From Methylobacterium terricola (GTDB lineage: Bacteria; Pseudomonadota; Alphaproteobacteria; Rhizobiales; Beijerinckiaceae), in the NCBI RefSeq assembly GCF_006151805.1, contig NZ_VDDA01000007.1, positions 124,001-188,000 on the forward strand: 64,000 bases of DNA. The letters run 5' to 3'. The first letter of the stretch is position 1. The number at the start of each line of letters is the position of its first letter. A program made the position numbers and the translations under genes. The notes beneath the pieces are model-generated. The model did not search any database. It was not told the origin of the DNA and saw only the letters and a list, made by a program, of their open reading frames with translations. This document shows positions 54,705 to 64,000 of the stretch, in pieces.

Positions 54705-54776
54705 TGAATTCAAAGAGTGTCGCAGCGGGATGGTCCCGGAACGACGGCACCGGGATTCAGTCGAGGGAGAAACGCC

Positions 54777-55814
54777 ATGGACGACCCGCGCTCGACGCGC
54801 CTTCACCGGCGGCACCTGCTGGCATCGAGCCTCGGTGCCGCCGCAGCCTTGGCGGCCGGGTTTCCCCGGCCGGCCCTGGCACAAGGCCAGAAGCTCACCT
54901 TCAAGCTCGGCACCGACCTGCCGGTGCCGCATCCGGTCAACGTGCGCCTCAAGGAGGCGATCGCGGCGATCGCCAAGGACACCAACGGCGCCGTCGAGAT
55001 CAGCCTGTTCCCGTCGAACCAGCTCGGCAGCGACTCGGACATGCTGTCCCAGATCCGCTCGGGCGCCCTCGAACTCGCGACCTTCCCGGGCACCGTGGTC
55101 TCGACCCTGGTTCCGGCGACCTCGCTCACCGGCATCGGCTTCGCCTTCACGAGCTACGACAAGGTCTGGGCCGCGATGGACGGCGAGGTCGGCGGCTATA
55201 TCCGCCGGTCGATCGAGAAGGCGAACCTCGTCCCGTTCGAGACGACCTGGGACAACGGCTTTCGCCAGATCACCACCAGCACCAAGCCGATCCTGACCCC
55301 GGCCGACCTCAAGAACTTCAAGATCCGGGTGCCGGTGGTGCCGCTCTGGGTCTCGATGTTCTCGGCGCTGGGCGCTAGCCCGGTCAGCATCCCGCTGAGC
55401 GAGGCCTATTCGGCGCTCCAGACCCGGATCGCCGACGGGCAGGAGAACCCGCTGGCGCTGATCAACTTCGCCAAGTTCTACGAGGTGCAGAAATACTGCT
55501 CGCTCACCAACCACGCCTGGGACGGGTTCTGGATGATGGCGAGCGGTCGCGTCTGGAAGGGCGTGCCGTCGGACGTGCGGGCCATCATGCAGAAGCACCT
55601 CAACGCCGCGGCGTTGCGGGAGCGCGACGACATCGCCCAGGCCAACCGCGACACCCAGAAGGAATTGGAGGGGCGGGGCCTGGTGTTCAATGCCACCGAG
55701 CCGGCCGCCTTCCAGGGCGCGCTGAAGGCGACGAAGTTCTACGGCCAGTGGCGCGAGAAGTTCGGGCCGGAGGCCTGGGCGCTGGTGCAGCAATATGCCG
55801 GGGATATCGGCTGA
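54777..55814 (+). CDS. TRAP transporter periplasmic binding protein (DctP-type)
   Basis: A 345-residue exported solute-binding protein. The N-terminus has RRHLLASSLGAAAALAAGFP (Tat-like twin Arg) and cleavage near ALA-QG. DctP features: TFKLGTDLPVPHPVNVRLKE, VEISLFPSNQLGSDSDMLSQ, LKNFKIRVPVVPLWVSMFSA with the conserved carboxylate-binding Arg, and TRIADGQENPLALI. No DctQ or DctM membrane subunits are in the window, so it is an orphan here. GAGGGAG lies 9 bases before the ATG. The ligand is probably an organic acid. Confidence 0.92.
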   Translation: MDDPRSTRLHRRHLLASSLGAAAALAAGFPRPALAQGQKLTFKLGTDLPVPHPVNVRLKEAIAAIAKDTNGAVEISLFPSNQLGSDSDMLSQIRSGALELATFPGTVVSTLVPATSLTGIGFAFTSYDKVWAAMDGEVGGYIRRSIEKANLVPFETTWDNGFRQITTSTKPILTPADLKNFKIRVPVVPLWVSMFSALGASPVSIPLSEAYSALQTRIADGQENPLALINFAKFYEVQKYCSLTNHAWDGFWMMASGRVWKGVPSDVRAIMQKHLNAAALRERDDIAQANRDTQKELEGRGLVFNATEPAAFQGALKATKFYGQWREKFGPEAWALVQQYAGDIG

Positions 55815-56069
55815 GCACGATCACGAGAGTCCACCGACGGGCTTGAGCTTCACTGCGTCATCCCGGGGCTCGGCGCCGCCGGGAACCCGGGATCCATCAC
55901 CGCCGACGTGGCCGAACGAGGCGACGATCGTTCCGCATCGTCCTGGTTCGTCGGCGATTATGGATCCGGGGTTCCGCTGTCGCGGCCCCGGGGACGACCC
56001 GGAGGATGGCACGCCCGTCGAGAGCGCCGACAACGTCTTGCGCCGAACGAGGACACGAGGACGACCACG

Positions 56070-57632
56070 ATGAGGGATGTGCTCACGCCCGGGCAGATGC
56101 TCGCCGTCCAGGCCCGCCTGCAGCCCGACCGGATCGGCGCGCGCGACCTCGAGCGCGAGATGACCTTCCGGCAGTGGAACGCCCGCGCCTGCCGCCTGGG
56201 CAACGGCCTCCTGGGCCTCGGCCTGAGGAAGGGCGACCGGGTGGCGGTGCTGGCCTACAATTGCGTCGAGTGGCTGGAGCTCTACGCCGCCATGGCGAAG
56301 GCCGGCCTCGTCGCGGTGCCGATCAACTTCCGGCTGGTCGGGCCGGAGGTGCGCTACATCCTGGAGGATGCCGAGGTGTCGGCCCTGATCCTCCAGGATG
56401 AACTGGCCGGCACGATCGAGGAGATCCGCGCCGACCTGCCGATCGCCGAATCCCGGGTGGTGTGGTTCGGAGCCGAGCCGTGCCCGGCGGGCTTCTCGTC
56501 CTACGAGGACCTGATCGCCAGGGCGCGGGAGGACGAGCCCGGCACCGCCATCGATCCGGCGGACCCGTGGATGCTGATGTACACCTCGGGCACCACCGGC
56601 AAGCCCAAGGGGGCGATCCGCTCGCATCGCGGCGCCGCCATGCTGTCGCTGATCACCGAGATCGAACTCGGCATCCACCGGCGCGATTCGGCTTTGCTGG
56701 TCATGCCGCTCTGCCACGCCAACTCGCTCTACTTCTTTGGGGCGTTCAGCTATTGCGGCGGCGTCACCAGCGTCTACTCGCGCAAGAGCTTCGACCCGGA
56801 GCATTGCGTGCGGGCCCTCGCCGAGGGGGGCGCGTCCTTCACCTCGCTGGTGCCGACCCACTACGCGATGATGCTGTCCTTGAGCCGCGCGGCGCGGGAC
56901 CGCCACGACCTCACCCGCATCACCCGCCTGATGATCTCCTCGGCCCCGGCGAGGCCCGACACCAAGCGGGCGGTGATGGAGTTCTTCCCGAATTCCGGCC
57001 TCTACGAGTTGTACGGCGCCACCGAAATCGGCTGGGCGACGATGCTGCACCCGCCCGAGCAGTTCACCAAGCTCGGCTCGGTCGGCCGCGAATGCGTCGG
57101 CTCGGCGCCGATCAAGCTGCTGGACGAAGCCGGCCACGAGGTGCCGGACGGCGAGGCCGGCGAATTGTTCTGCTCGAATCCCTACCTGTTCGACGGCTAC
57201 TGGAAGCTGCCGGAGAAAACGAAGGAGGCGTTCCGCGGCGAATACTGCACCGTCGGCGACATGGCCCGGCGCGACGCCGACGGGTTCATCCACCTCGTCG
57301 ACCGCAAGAGCAACATGATCATCTCCGGCGGCGAGAACATCTACCCGTCCGAGGTCGAGGCGCTGCTCGGCGGCCATCCGGCGGTGCACGACGTCGCGGT
57401 GGTCGGGCTGCCGGACGAGACCTGGGGCGAGCGCGTCCACGCCGTCATCGTGCTGCGCGACGGCGCCGCGGCCAGCGAGGGCGAGATCCTCGGCTGGTGC
57501 AAGGACCGGCTCGCCGGCTTCAAGCGCCCGCGCACGGTCTCGTTCATGGCCGACGAGGCGATGCCCCGGACCGCGACGGGGAAGACCCTGCACCGGAAGC
57601 TCAAGGAGCGGCTGGTGCGGGGGGAGGGGTAG
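56070..57632 (+). CDS. AMP-dependent acyl-CoA synthetase
   Basis: A 520-residue ANL-superfamily ligase. The P-loop is MYTSGTTGKPKGAIRSH, A5 is YELYGATEIGW, A7 is YCTVGDMARRDADGFIHLVD, and A8 is RKSNMIISGGENIYPSEVEA. The catalytic Lys is in MPRTATGKTLHRKLKERL. The substrate pocket differs from acetyl-CoA synthetase and fits a medium or aromatic acid; its identity is unknown. A repeat-bearing 255-base gap separates it from dctP. The likely role is CoA activation of the acid captured by the TRAP protein. Confidence 0.9.
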   Translation: MRDVLTPGQMLAVQARLQPDRIGARDLEREMTFRQWNARACRLGNGLLGLGLRKGDRVAVLAYNCVEWLELYAAMAKAGLVAVPINFRLVGPEVRYILEDAEVSALILQDELAGTIEEIRADLPIAESRVVWFGAEPCPAGFSSYEDLIARAREDEPGTAIDPADPWMLMYTSGTTGKPKGAIRSHRGAAMLSLITEIELGIHRRDSALLVMPLCHANSLYFFGAFSYCGGVTSVYSRKSFDPEHCVRALAEGGASFTSLVPTHYAMMLSLSRAARDRHDLTRITRLMISSAPARPDTKRAVMEFFPNSGLYELYGATEIGWATMLHPPEQFTKLGSVGRECVGSAPIKLLDEAGHEVPDGEAGELFCSNPYLFDGYWKLPEKTKEAFRGEYCTVGDMARRDADGFIHLVDRKSNMIISGGENIYPSEVEALLGGHPAVHDVAVVGLPDETWGERVHAVIVLRDGAAASEGEILGWCKDRLAGFKRPRTVSFMADEAMPRTATGKTLHRKLKERLVRGEG

Positions 57633-57742
57633 TTCGCCGAGGTATCCCCTAGGATTGTGAGGCGCGGGATCCCCTCTCCCACTCGGGAGAGGGGGGAGAC
57701 GCTGCGAAGGCGCGAACAACAACACGAACGGGAGGGAAACCC

Positions 57743-59482
57743 ATGAGCCAGCAGGCCACCGTCCAGGACCTCAACGCCGACGCGCAATCCTGCGCCGCCT
57801 GGATCGCCCGGTTCCTGAAGGCGCGGGGCGTCGATCGGGTGTTCGGGCTCCAGGGCGGCCACATCCAGCCGATCTGGGATCATTGCGCCCGCCTCGGCAT
57901 CCGCATCGTCGACGTGCGCGACGAGGGCGCCGCCGTCCACATGGCCCACGCCCATGCGGAACTCACCGGCGAAGTCGGGGTCTGCATGGCGACCGCCGGG
58001 CCCGGGGTCACCAACTGCGTCACCGGCATCGCCAACGCCTCGCTGGCGCGGGTTCCGGTGCTGCTGATCGGCGGCTGCACCTCGCGGCCGCAGGCCAATC
58101 TCGGGCCGCTCCAGGACATCCCGCACGTCGACATCCTGCGCCCGGTCACCCGCCAGTCGCGCACCGCCCGGGTCGCCGACCAGGTGATCCGCGACCTCGA
58201 CGAGGCTTGGGCCCGCGCCATGGGCGATCTCGCCGAGCCGGGTCCGGTCTACATCGAGATCCCGACCGACGTGCTGCGCGCCCACGTGCCGCCGCAGCTG
58301 GTGCTCGACGACTGGATGGCCCCCAAGGCCCCGCGCCGTCTGCCGCCCGACCCGGCCGGGGTCGCGAAGGCCGTGGACGTGCTGTGGGGGGCGAAACGCC
58401 CGCTGGTGGTGAGCGGCCGGGGCGCGAGGACCGCCGGGCCGGAGCTGGTGCGCCTCCTCGACGCCCTCGGCGCGGTCTATCTCGACACCCAGGAGAGCCG
58501 CGGCCTGGTCCCGGCCGACCATCCGGCGACGGTGGGCGCCATGCGGGCCGCGGCGATGACCGAGGCCGACGTGGTTCTGGTGATCGGCCGCAAGCTCGAT
58601 TACCAGCTCGGCTACGGCTCGCCGGCGGTGTTCCCGAATGCCCGCTTCGTGCGCATCGCCGACACTGCCGGGGAACTCGTCGACAACCGCCGCGGCGAGC
58701 CGGAACTCCTCGCCACGCCCGCCCTGGCACTCTCGGCGATCGTCGATGCCGCCGGCAACCGGGCGCCCGCCCTCGACCGGGCCTGGGCGGAGGACCTGCG
58801 GGCGCGCCACGTCACGCGCTCGACCGGCGGAAGCGTGCCGCAGACCGGCGAGGACGGCCGCGTCCACCCGGCGGCGATCTTCGCGGCGATCCGGCAGGTC
58901 GCGTCCCCCGACTACATCGCGGTGGCGGATGGCGGCGACCTGCTCAGCTTCGCCCGGGTCGGCCTCGAGGCGCGGACCTACCTCGATGCCGGCGCCTTCG
59001 GCTGCCTCGGAATCGGCGTGCCCTACGCCACCGCGGCCTCGCTCGCCTTCCCCGACCGGCAGGTGATCTGCGTCACCGGCGACGGCGCCTTCGGCATCAA
59101 CGCCATGGAGATCGACACGGCGGTGCGCCACGGGGCGAAGCCGGTCATCATCGTGTCGAACAACGCCGCCTGGAACATCGAGCGCTACGACCAGGAGTTC
59201 AATTACGGCGGCCGGGTCGTCGGCACGCTGCTGGCCGATTCCGACTACGCCGCCATGGCCCGGGCGCTGGGCGCCCATGGCGAGCGGGTCGAGCGGGCGG
59301 AGGATCTCGCCCCGGCGATCGCGCGGGCGCTTGCCGCCGACGCCCCGGCGCTGATCGACGTGACGACCTCGCAGGTCGCGGTGTCGTCGGATGCCCGCAA
59401 GGGGCTGGGCTTCGTGCCCGACTACCAGCCGCTCACCGCCTGGGACGATGCCGAACGGCGGCGGCGCGGGGAGACCGTTTGA
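57743..59482 (+). CDS. Thiamine-pyrophosphate-dependent decarboxylase/synthase (ALS-like)
   Basis: A 579-residue TPP enzyme with the three family domains. The N-terminal Pyr domain has the activating Glu in [15 protein letters not shown] and [13 protein letters not shown]. The middle domain has [14 protein letters not shown]. The PP domain has the GDG...NN cofactor motif ([27 protein letters not shown]). It resembles acetolactate synthase and 2-ketoacid or oxalyl-CoA decarboxylases, but the substrate cannot be fixed. GGGAGG precedes the ATG. It belongs with the CoA synthetase and DctP as one catabolic group. Confidence 0.9.
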   Translation: MSQQATVQDLNADAQSCAAWIARFLKARGVDRVFGLQGGHIQPIWDHCARLGIRIVDVRDEGAAVHMAHAHAELTGEVGVCMATAGPGVTNCVTGIANASLARVPVLLIGGCTSRPQANLGPLQDIPHVDILRPVTRQSRTARVADQVIRDLDEAWARAMGDLAEPGPVYIEIPTDVLRAHVPPQLVLDDWMAPKAPRRLPPDPAGVAKAVDVLWGAKRPLVVSGRGARTAGPELVRLLDALGAVYLDTQESRGLVPADHPATVGAMRAAAMTEADVVLVIGRKLDYQLGYGSPAVFPNARFVRIADTAGELVDNRRGEPELLATPALALSAIVDAAGNRAPALDRAWAEDLRARHVTRSTGGSVPQTGEDGRVHPAAIFAAIRQVASPDYIAVADGGDLLSFARVGLEARTYLDAGAFGCLGIGVPYATAASLAFPDRQVICVTGDGAFGINAMEIDTAVRHGAKPVIIVSNNAAWNIERYDQEFNYGGRVVGTLLADSDYAAMARALGAHGERVERAEDLAPAIARALAADAPALIDVTTSQVAVSSDARKGLGFVPDYQPLTAWDDAERRRRGETV

Positions 59483-59590
59483 CGCCGTTTCCGGACGTTC
59501 GCGTCGGGCACACCGCATCGTCGCCGGCGAACGGACTCGCTCGCCGGCGCTGCCCGGGCCCGGACGGGCGGCGGCGACGGGGCCCCGCCC

Positions 59591-60217
59591 TCAGCTCAGC
59601 CGTCGCCGGCGCTCGGCCTCCATCACCCCGGTCAGCTCGCGGCCGAGCTCGATCAGCACCATGTCGACGAGCTTGAGCAGGAAGGGCCGGCGCGCCTCGC
59701 GCACGGCCTGGCGGGCCGCGATGCAGAGGTCGGTCGCCCGCTCCAGCGGATGGTCGGCCCCCTCCGCCGGGTGGCTCGTCAGCCCCCCGACGGGCTTTCG
59801 GTCGGTGATGTCGACGATGATCCCGTGGGCGCGGCGCGGATGCCCCGCCGCGTCGAGATAGACATGGGCGCGCTCGAGGACCCGGCGGATCGACCCGTCG
59901 CACGGGCAGGTCCGGTACTCGGCGACGAAGAGACCACCGGTGGCGACCGTGGCGCGGAACTGCGACGCCACCGTCTCCCGGTCGCCCGGGTGGATGCCGA
60001 CCTCGAACGCCTCGACCGGCCGGCCGGTCTGGCCCTGGTCCGGGTCGAGCCCGAACAGGAAGGCTGCCGCATCGTCGGCATAGACCCGATCGGCCGGGAT
60101 GTCCCAGACCCAGCTGCCGGTCAGGTCGGTGAAATCGGCCGCCACGCGGGCGGGCGACGGCGGCTGTAGCACGCGGTCCGGCCTTGGCACCCGCCACCTC
60201 CGCTTCCCGAATTGCAC
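59591..60217 (-). CDS. PAS-domain protein
   Basis: A 208-residue soluble protein. Residues ~30-140 form a PAS_3-like fold (LTGSWVWDIPADRVYADDAA, EVGIHPGDRETVASQFRATV, EYRTCPCDGSIRRVLERAHV), ending in the typical IIVDITDRKP. The C-terminal ~60 residues are helical, without a kinase, GGDEF or HTH domain. It may be a signalling partner lacking its own output. The start codon is GTG and is uncertain; no clear ribosome site is present. Confidence 0.75.
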   Translation of the reverse strand: MQFGKRRWRVPRPDRVLQPPSPARVAADFTDLTGSWVWDIPADRVYADDAAAFLFGLDPDQGQTGRPVEAFEVGIHPGDRETVASQFRATVATGGLFVAEYRTCPCDGSIRRVLERAHVYLDAAGHPRRAHGIIVDITDRKPVGGLTSHPAEGADHPLERATDLCIAARQAVREARRPFLLKLVDMVLIELGRELTGVMEAERRRRLS

Positions 60218-60329
60218 CCCGAGGCAATCGGTTCAGAAGAACACGCGGAAGTGGTAGCCGGACTACGCCTTCGTGATCAAGTTGGACCTTCCGGCGACGG
60301 AGGCGCCAAGCCCCCGCTCCGAGCGGCGC

Positions 60330-61409
60330 TCATCGGCCCGGGCTGCGCTCGGGCGGCGGCCGATAGGCCTCCGGTGGCAGGTCGCGCGACAAAGTCTCGC
60401 CGGTGCCGCGGCCGGGGACGGCGTTCGGGGCGGGGCTCGGCGTCGGGGTACCGCCGGGAGGCTCGGCGGGCTGGGGACCGTCGGTGATGTAGCGCTGGGT
60501 GCCGCTGCGGGGCGCGGCCTCGGGGGCCGGGGGGATCTCGGGCGCCCGCGGCTCCTGACTCCGCGGCGCGAGATAGCGGCGTCCGCTCTCGGCCGGCGGT
60601 ATCGGAACGGTCGGGCGGCCCGGCGCCGGCTCTGCCTGCGGCCGCTCCGGCGGTGCGGGGCGTTGCGGCGCGGGCCGCTCTTGGGTGGACCGCTCTTGGG
60701 AGGGCCGTTCTTGGGAAGGGCGCTCCTGCGGCGGGCGCTGCGGCGGCGGTGCCTGGCGGGCTTCCGGGGCGGGACGGGGCGGCGGGCGCCGGCGGGGCAG
60801 CGGGGCGGGCGCCGGCCGGGCGGTCCCGTCGCCGGGCAGCGCGATCGTCAGGCGCTCGACCGCCGCCACGAGCTGGTCGAGGCTCGCCTGGGCGGTGCGG
60901 CAGAGCCGGATCCGCAGCGACAGGGCGCGGCGCGGGGCGGACGGATCGGAGACGCCGAACAGCCCGTCGCTCCTGGCGACCTGCGCACCCGCCCGCGGCC
61001 GCTCGAACCACTGCCAAGCATAGAGACAATCGAGGCCGAGCGCCAGGCCGACCGGGCCGTAGGCGTTGCGCCGCGGCGCGACCACCCGCATCGCCTCGCC
61101 GGGGAAGCGCACCGCGATCTCGCCGGCGATGCCGAACTCGCTCGGCTTGGCGAGGCGCGGCGGGAAGGCGAGGAGCAGGTCGCCGGTCTCGGTGCGTAAG
61201 GCGATCTCGGCGTGGTTGCGCCCGTCGCCGCCCTCGTAACGGATGCGCTGGTCGAAGCCGTCGCGCTGGCGCGTCTCGATCACCGCCGCGACCCGGCCGG
61301 CGCCGGGCATCCGCAGGGCCGGGACGGGCTGCGCCGAGCTCGAGGAGGAGGCGGCGGGGCCGGCGATCAGGACGAATGCGAGAAGGCGGGCGAGGGTGCG
61401 GCCGCTCAC
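60330..61409 (-). CDS. bcsN: Cellulose biosynthesis BcsN-like protein
   Basis: A 359-residue exported protein. The signal part (SGRTLARLLAFVLIAGPAAS) starts at a GTG that overlaps the stop of the TPR gene. The N-terminal ~200 residues are the folded part (YGPVGLALGLDCLYAWQWFE and LCRTAQASLDQLVAAVERL) as in BcsN proteins of Rhizobiales cellulose operons. The C-terminal 150 residues are Pro/Arg/Glu-rich, with a degenerate ERPSQ-type repeat (RPSQERPSQERSTQERP). It likely helps secretion or assembly of cellulose in the periplasm. Confidence 0.78.
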   Translation of the reverse strand: MSGRTLARLLAFVLIAGPAASSSSSAQPVPALRMPGAGRVAAVIETRQRDGFDQRIRYEGGDGRNHAEIALRTETGDLLLAFPPRLAKPSEFGIAGEIAVRFPGEAMRVVAPRRNAYGPVGLALGLDCLYAWQWFERPRAGAQVARSDGLFGVSDPSAPRRALSLRIRLCRTAQASLDQLVAAVERLTIALPGDGTARPAPAPLPRRRPPPRPAPEARQAPPPQRPPQERPSQERPSQERSTQERPAPQRPAPPERPQAEPAPGRPTVPIPPAESGRRYLAPRSQEPRAPEIPPAPEAAPRSGTQRYITDGPQPAEPPGGTPTPSPAPNAVPGRGTGETLSRDLPPEAYRPPPERSPGR

Positions 61410-63373
61410 GGATAGCCTTTCTCGGAGGGGAGCGTGCGCTCGGAGGTGGTGCGGGCCGGCACCGAGAAGCGCACGCTCTCCGGCGCCGCCGACCGGGTGC
61501 GCTCGCCCTGCTGGTCCTGCCACAGGGTCCCGGGCGGGGGTACGCCTAAGCCCTCCGGCTTGTCGAGGCCGTTATAGCCCGGCAGCAGCGCGTAGCCGTA
61601 GCGCTCGTAGGGCATCGCCCCCGCGCCGGGGACCCGGCGCGCCACCAGCGGCGGGGCCGGCGTCGCCGGCTCGCGGGCATACGTTCCGGCGGCCGGGGCC
61701 GGCAGGCCGGCAGGCGGGTATCGCAGGGGATTGTCGAGGGGCACCGCCAGGGGGAACTCGCCGCGCTGGACCGCCGCCGGCACCGCCTCGGCCCGGCCGC
61801 CGGCGCCCGGTGCGTCCGGCCGCGGCACGCGGCCGTAGGAGGCTTGCGGCGCCGGCTGCTCCGGCCGCGGGGCGCCGGCCGGCGGCGCGGTCGTCCGTCC
61901 GGCCGGGGCGGTGGGAGGCGCCGCCTGCACCGCGCAAGGGAGCGGCGGCCCGCCCTGGCTCTCGCGGAACAGCAGCTCGACCACCTTCGGGAACAGCCCG
62001 TCGTAGCGGTTGACCACCTCGAGTGCGGGGCGCTGGCGCTTGAGCCGCTGCAGGGTCAGGGCGTAGCCGAACACCGTGCTCTCGCTCGGCATCCAGGCCA
62101 CGGCGCGCTGGAACCATTCGAGGGCGGCGTCGAACTGGCAGGAATTGTAGGCGTACCAGGCCAGGCCCTGCGCGCCCTCGCCGGAGGCAGTGGCGTTGAC
62201 GACCCGGGCGTAGCGCTCGATCCGGGCCGGCTCGATGAAGGGCGGGCTCGCCAGCGTCAGCTTGCGCTCGAGGAGATCGACGAACAGCAACTCGTTGCCG
62301 ACGAAGCGGTCGCGCCACGCATAGGCCACCTCCTCGGCCTCGCGCATCATGTTGAGCTCGCGCAGGGTATGGGCGAGGCCGTGCGCCACCATGGCGTCGC
62401 CGCCGCGGGCGATCGCCTGCTTGAACCATTCCAGCGCCTCGCGGAACTGGCGCCGCTTGTAGGCGTACCAGCCGAGCAGCCCGGTCTGGCTCGGCTCGGC
62501 GGTCTTGCGGGCATAGGCCTGGAAGGCGGTGAGGTCGGCGAGCGTCGGGGTCTGGGCCGGCTCGTCGTGCAGGAAGGCGGCGATGCGCGCCCGGGTGATG
62601 TCGAGGCGGATCGGGTCGAATTCCGATTGCCCGGCCTGATCCTGGCGGCCCGGCTCTTGTCTGCCCATGGCGATCAGGCGCTCGGCCTGGTCCATCCTGA
62701 GACGGGCCATCGCCTTCTGGATCGTGGCGAGGCGCGCGCCCGCATCAGCATTGCCGTCGAGGACCGATTTGTAGAGCGTGAAGGCGTCCTCGGTCGCGCC
62801 GGTGGCCGCCAGCCCGTCGGCGATGGTCCAGATGCTCTCGACATCGGCCGGGTCGAGGGCGCCCGGATCGCCGCGGTAGAGGGCGACGATCTCCTCGGGG
62901 GTCTTCCCCGACGCCGCCGCGACGCTGGAGCGGAACTCGGCCCGGCGCAGCTTGCGCGCCAGTTCCTCGGAGGGCTGCCAGGCCGGATCGAGGGAGTGGC
63001 GGGCATTGATCGCGGCGCGCAGGTCCTGCAGGCGGCCGGCGGTGAACAGGTCCCAGAGCGGCGCCTCCTCGGGCGGGCTCGGCTGCAGGCTGTCGAGGTC
63101 CGGCGGCTCGGTCCAGCCCGGATAGAGCCGCTTCAGGCGGGCGATCTCCGCCTTCATCCGGGCGGTCTGCTTCTGCGAGGCGTAGTAGCGCAGCGCGCTC
63201 TCGTCGACCATGCCCGGGGCGCGGGAGGTCTCGGGCTCGACCATGATCGCCGGCGCCCGCGCCCCGTCGCCATAGACGATTCGGGGGGCCGCCGGGTCGG
63301 GCGCCTGCGCGAGGGCGGGCGCTGCTGCGAGCGCGAGCAGGAAGGCGAGGGGCTTGGTCACGATCTGAGGCAT
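61406..63373 (-). CDS. Exported TPR protein of the cellulose operon
   Basis: A 655-residue protein. The signal peptide is KPLAFLLALAAAPALA-QA. Sel1/TPR-type helical repeats cover ~100-480 (e.g. GWYAYKRRQFREALEWFKQA and WYAYNSCQFDAALEWFQRAV). The last ~170 residues are Pro/Ala-rich. It occupies the place of the BcsC TPR region but lacks the outer membrane barrel. It overlaps the BcsZ gene end by 16 bases and the BcsN start by 4 (GTGA). It is probably a periplasmic scaffold for cellulose export. Confidence 0.8.
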   Translation of the reverse strand: MPQIVTKPLAFLLALAAAPALAQAPDPAAPRIVYGDGARAPAIMVEPETSRAPGMVDESALRYYASQKQTARMKAEIARLKRLYPGWTEPPDLDSLQPSPPEEAPLWDLFTAGRLQDLRAAINARHSLDPAWQPSEELARKLRRAEFRSSVAAASGKTPEEIVALYRGDPGALDPADVESIWTIADGLAATGATEDAFTLYKSVLDGNADAGARLATIQKAMARLRMDQAERLIAMGRQEPGRQDQAGQSEFDPIRLDITRARIAAFLHDEPAQTPTLADLTAFQAYARKTAEPSQTGLLGWYAYKRRQFREALEWFKQAIARGGDAMVAHGLAHTLRELNMMREAEEVAYAWRDRFVGNELLFVDLLERKLTLASPPFIEPARIERYARVVNATASGEGAQGLAWYAYNSCQFDAALEWFQRAVAWMPSESTVFGYALTLQRLKRQRPALEVVNRYDGLFPKVVELLFRESQGGPPLPCAVQAAPPTAPAGRTTAPPAGAPRPEQPAPQASYGRVPRPDAPGAGGRAEAVPAAVQRGEFPLAVPLDNPLRYPPAGLPAPAAGTYAREPATPAPPLVARRVPGAGAMPYERYGYALLPGYNGLDKPEGLGVPPPGTLWQDQQGERTRSAAPESVRFSVPARTTSERTLPSEKGYP

Positions 63374-64000
63374 GAGGAGTATCGCATCCGGGCCGCGACC
63401 AGGGCGAGGAGGTGGAGCGTGGTGGGATAGTAGTTCTGTCCGTCCTGCACGCTGCGGAGGCCCTCCGGGAACGGCGTGCCGTCCTGCGCGCAGGCGAGGA
63501 GGGCGGGGAGCGCGGTGTAGCCCGGCTCGGTCAGCCACTCGACCGGGCGGCCGTCGCCGGTATCGACGATCGGCAGGCGCTCGCGGTCGATCCCGCCCCA
63601 CAGGGTCCGGAACGGCGCGTAATCCTCCGGCCGGCCGATGCCGGCCCAGGCGAGGTAGAGCGGGATCCGGATGGCGTTGTAGGAGAAGAGCGGCGGGAAG
63701 CCGTCGGCGGGACGCAACGCCTCGTCCTTGGCGGAGATCCACTCGGTCGGCAGACTGCTCGGGCCGAAGCGCGACCGGCGCAGGATCTCGACCCCGCTGC
63801 GGATCACCGAGGCCCAGTCGTACTCGGGCGCCACGATCCCGAGGCGCTGGAAGGCCGGGAACACCCAGTAGGACAGGTTGACGAGCGGCCCGTCGGCGCG
63901 GTCGCGCGCCGCGAAGCCGGCCACCGCCGGCAGCACCAGGGGGCCATGGGAATCGCGGAACAGGATCGTCTTGCGGCCGAACTCGACGGCGATGCGCCGC
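63358..64000 (-). CDS. bcsZ: Glycoside hydrolase family 8 endoglucanase, partial (5' end outside window)
   Basis: The C-terminal ~213 residues of a GH8 cellulase of the BcsZ type. The family stretch NLSYWVFPAFQRLG and the later LFSYNAIRIPLYLAWAG match closely, ending with YYPTTLHLLALVAAR. The frame is open to the right edge of the window, so the start and N-terminal catalytic Glu are missing here. It trims cellulose in the periplasm during synthesis. The cellulose synthase genes bcsA and bcsB are expected beyond 64000. Confidence 0.9.
   Translation of the reverse strand, partial: RRIAVEFGRKTILFRDSHGPLVLPAVAGFAARDRADGPLVNLSYWVFPAFQRLGIVAPEYDWASVIRSGVEILRRSRFGPSSLPTEWISAKDEALRPADGFPPLFSYNAIRIPLYLAWAGIGRPEDYAPFRTLWGGIDRERLPIVDTGDGRPVEWLTEPGYTALPALLACAQDGTPFPEGLRSVQDGQNYYPTTLHLLALVAARMRYSSCLRS

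Overview
The window is GC-rich (roughly 70%) DNA from an alphaproteobacterium, most likely a Methylobacterium/Methylorubrum-type member of the Rhizobiales. The reasons are the strong GC3 bias, Rhizobiales-type BcsN, the DUF3618/holin-X gene cluster, the APS-type cysH, GntR/FCD-regulated uptake operons and several families of short dispersed GC-rich repeats. Replicon type cannot be told from the sequence. No rRNA, tRNA, CRISPR, transposase or prophage genes were seen.

Layout. 0-1.3 kb: end of an arginase gene followed directly by ornithine cyclodeaminase. 1.85-7.57 kb: the most unusual locus. Six tandem, nearly identical genes for 47-residue cysteine-rich peptides with double-glycine leaders precede an LpxL-like acyltransferase homologue with an altered active-site motif, an HlyD adaptor and a C39-peptidase ABC exporter. 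A TolC-type outer membrane protein lies nearby (9.0-10.5 kb), so a complete leader-cleaving type I export route is present. An SGNH hydrolase sits between, flanked by inverted copies of a dispersed repeat. 10.8-17.4 kb: a GntR regulator divergent from an operon for a tagaturonate-reductase-like dehydrogenase, a four-gene polar ABC importer and a zinc dehydrogenase. 17.5-28.8 kb: outer membrane beta-barrel, GNAT, mutL, aqpZ, a hexapeptide acyltransferase, a Wzz-like protein with a degenerate kinase domain, a ClC antiporter and a ketopantoate-reductase-like enzyme. 28.8-32.5 kb: a copper-radical oxidase with AbfB and tectonin-like modules plus a Sco-like partner. 32.9-41.6 kb: methyltransferase, small serine hydrolase, UV-damage endonuclease, a four-gene membrane/envelope stress cluster, otsA, a TetR regulator and a secreted glutathione-peroxidase-like protein.

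41.9-53.7 kb is a sulfate assimilation island. cysJ and cysI are on the minus strand. A tightly overlapping plus-strand operon holds cysH, cysD, a cysN fused in frame to the periplasmic sulfate-binding protein, then cysT, cysW and cysA. An Lrp-type regulator lies between the two halves. The CysN-Sbp fusion is the second main novelty: one polypeptide carries cytosolic ATP sulfurylase GTPase domains, an internal signal sequence and a periplasmic binding protein. 53.9-59.5 kb: a GntR regulator, a 19-bp perfect palindrome, an orphan TRAP binding protein, an acyl-CoA synthetase and a TPP enzyme. 59.6-64 kb: a PAS protein, then a cellulose-biosynthesis operon (GH8 cellulase, TPR protein, BcsN) running off the right edge.

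All functions are read from protein motifs by eye. No database search was run, so family assignments rest on recognised motifs, gene order and length.
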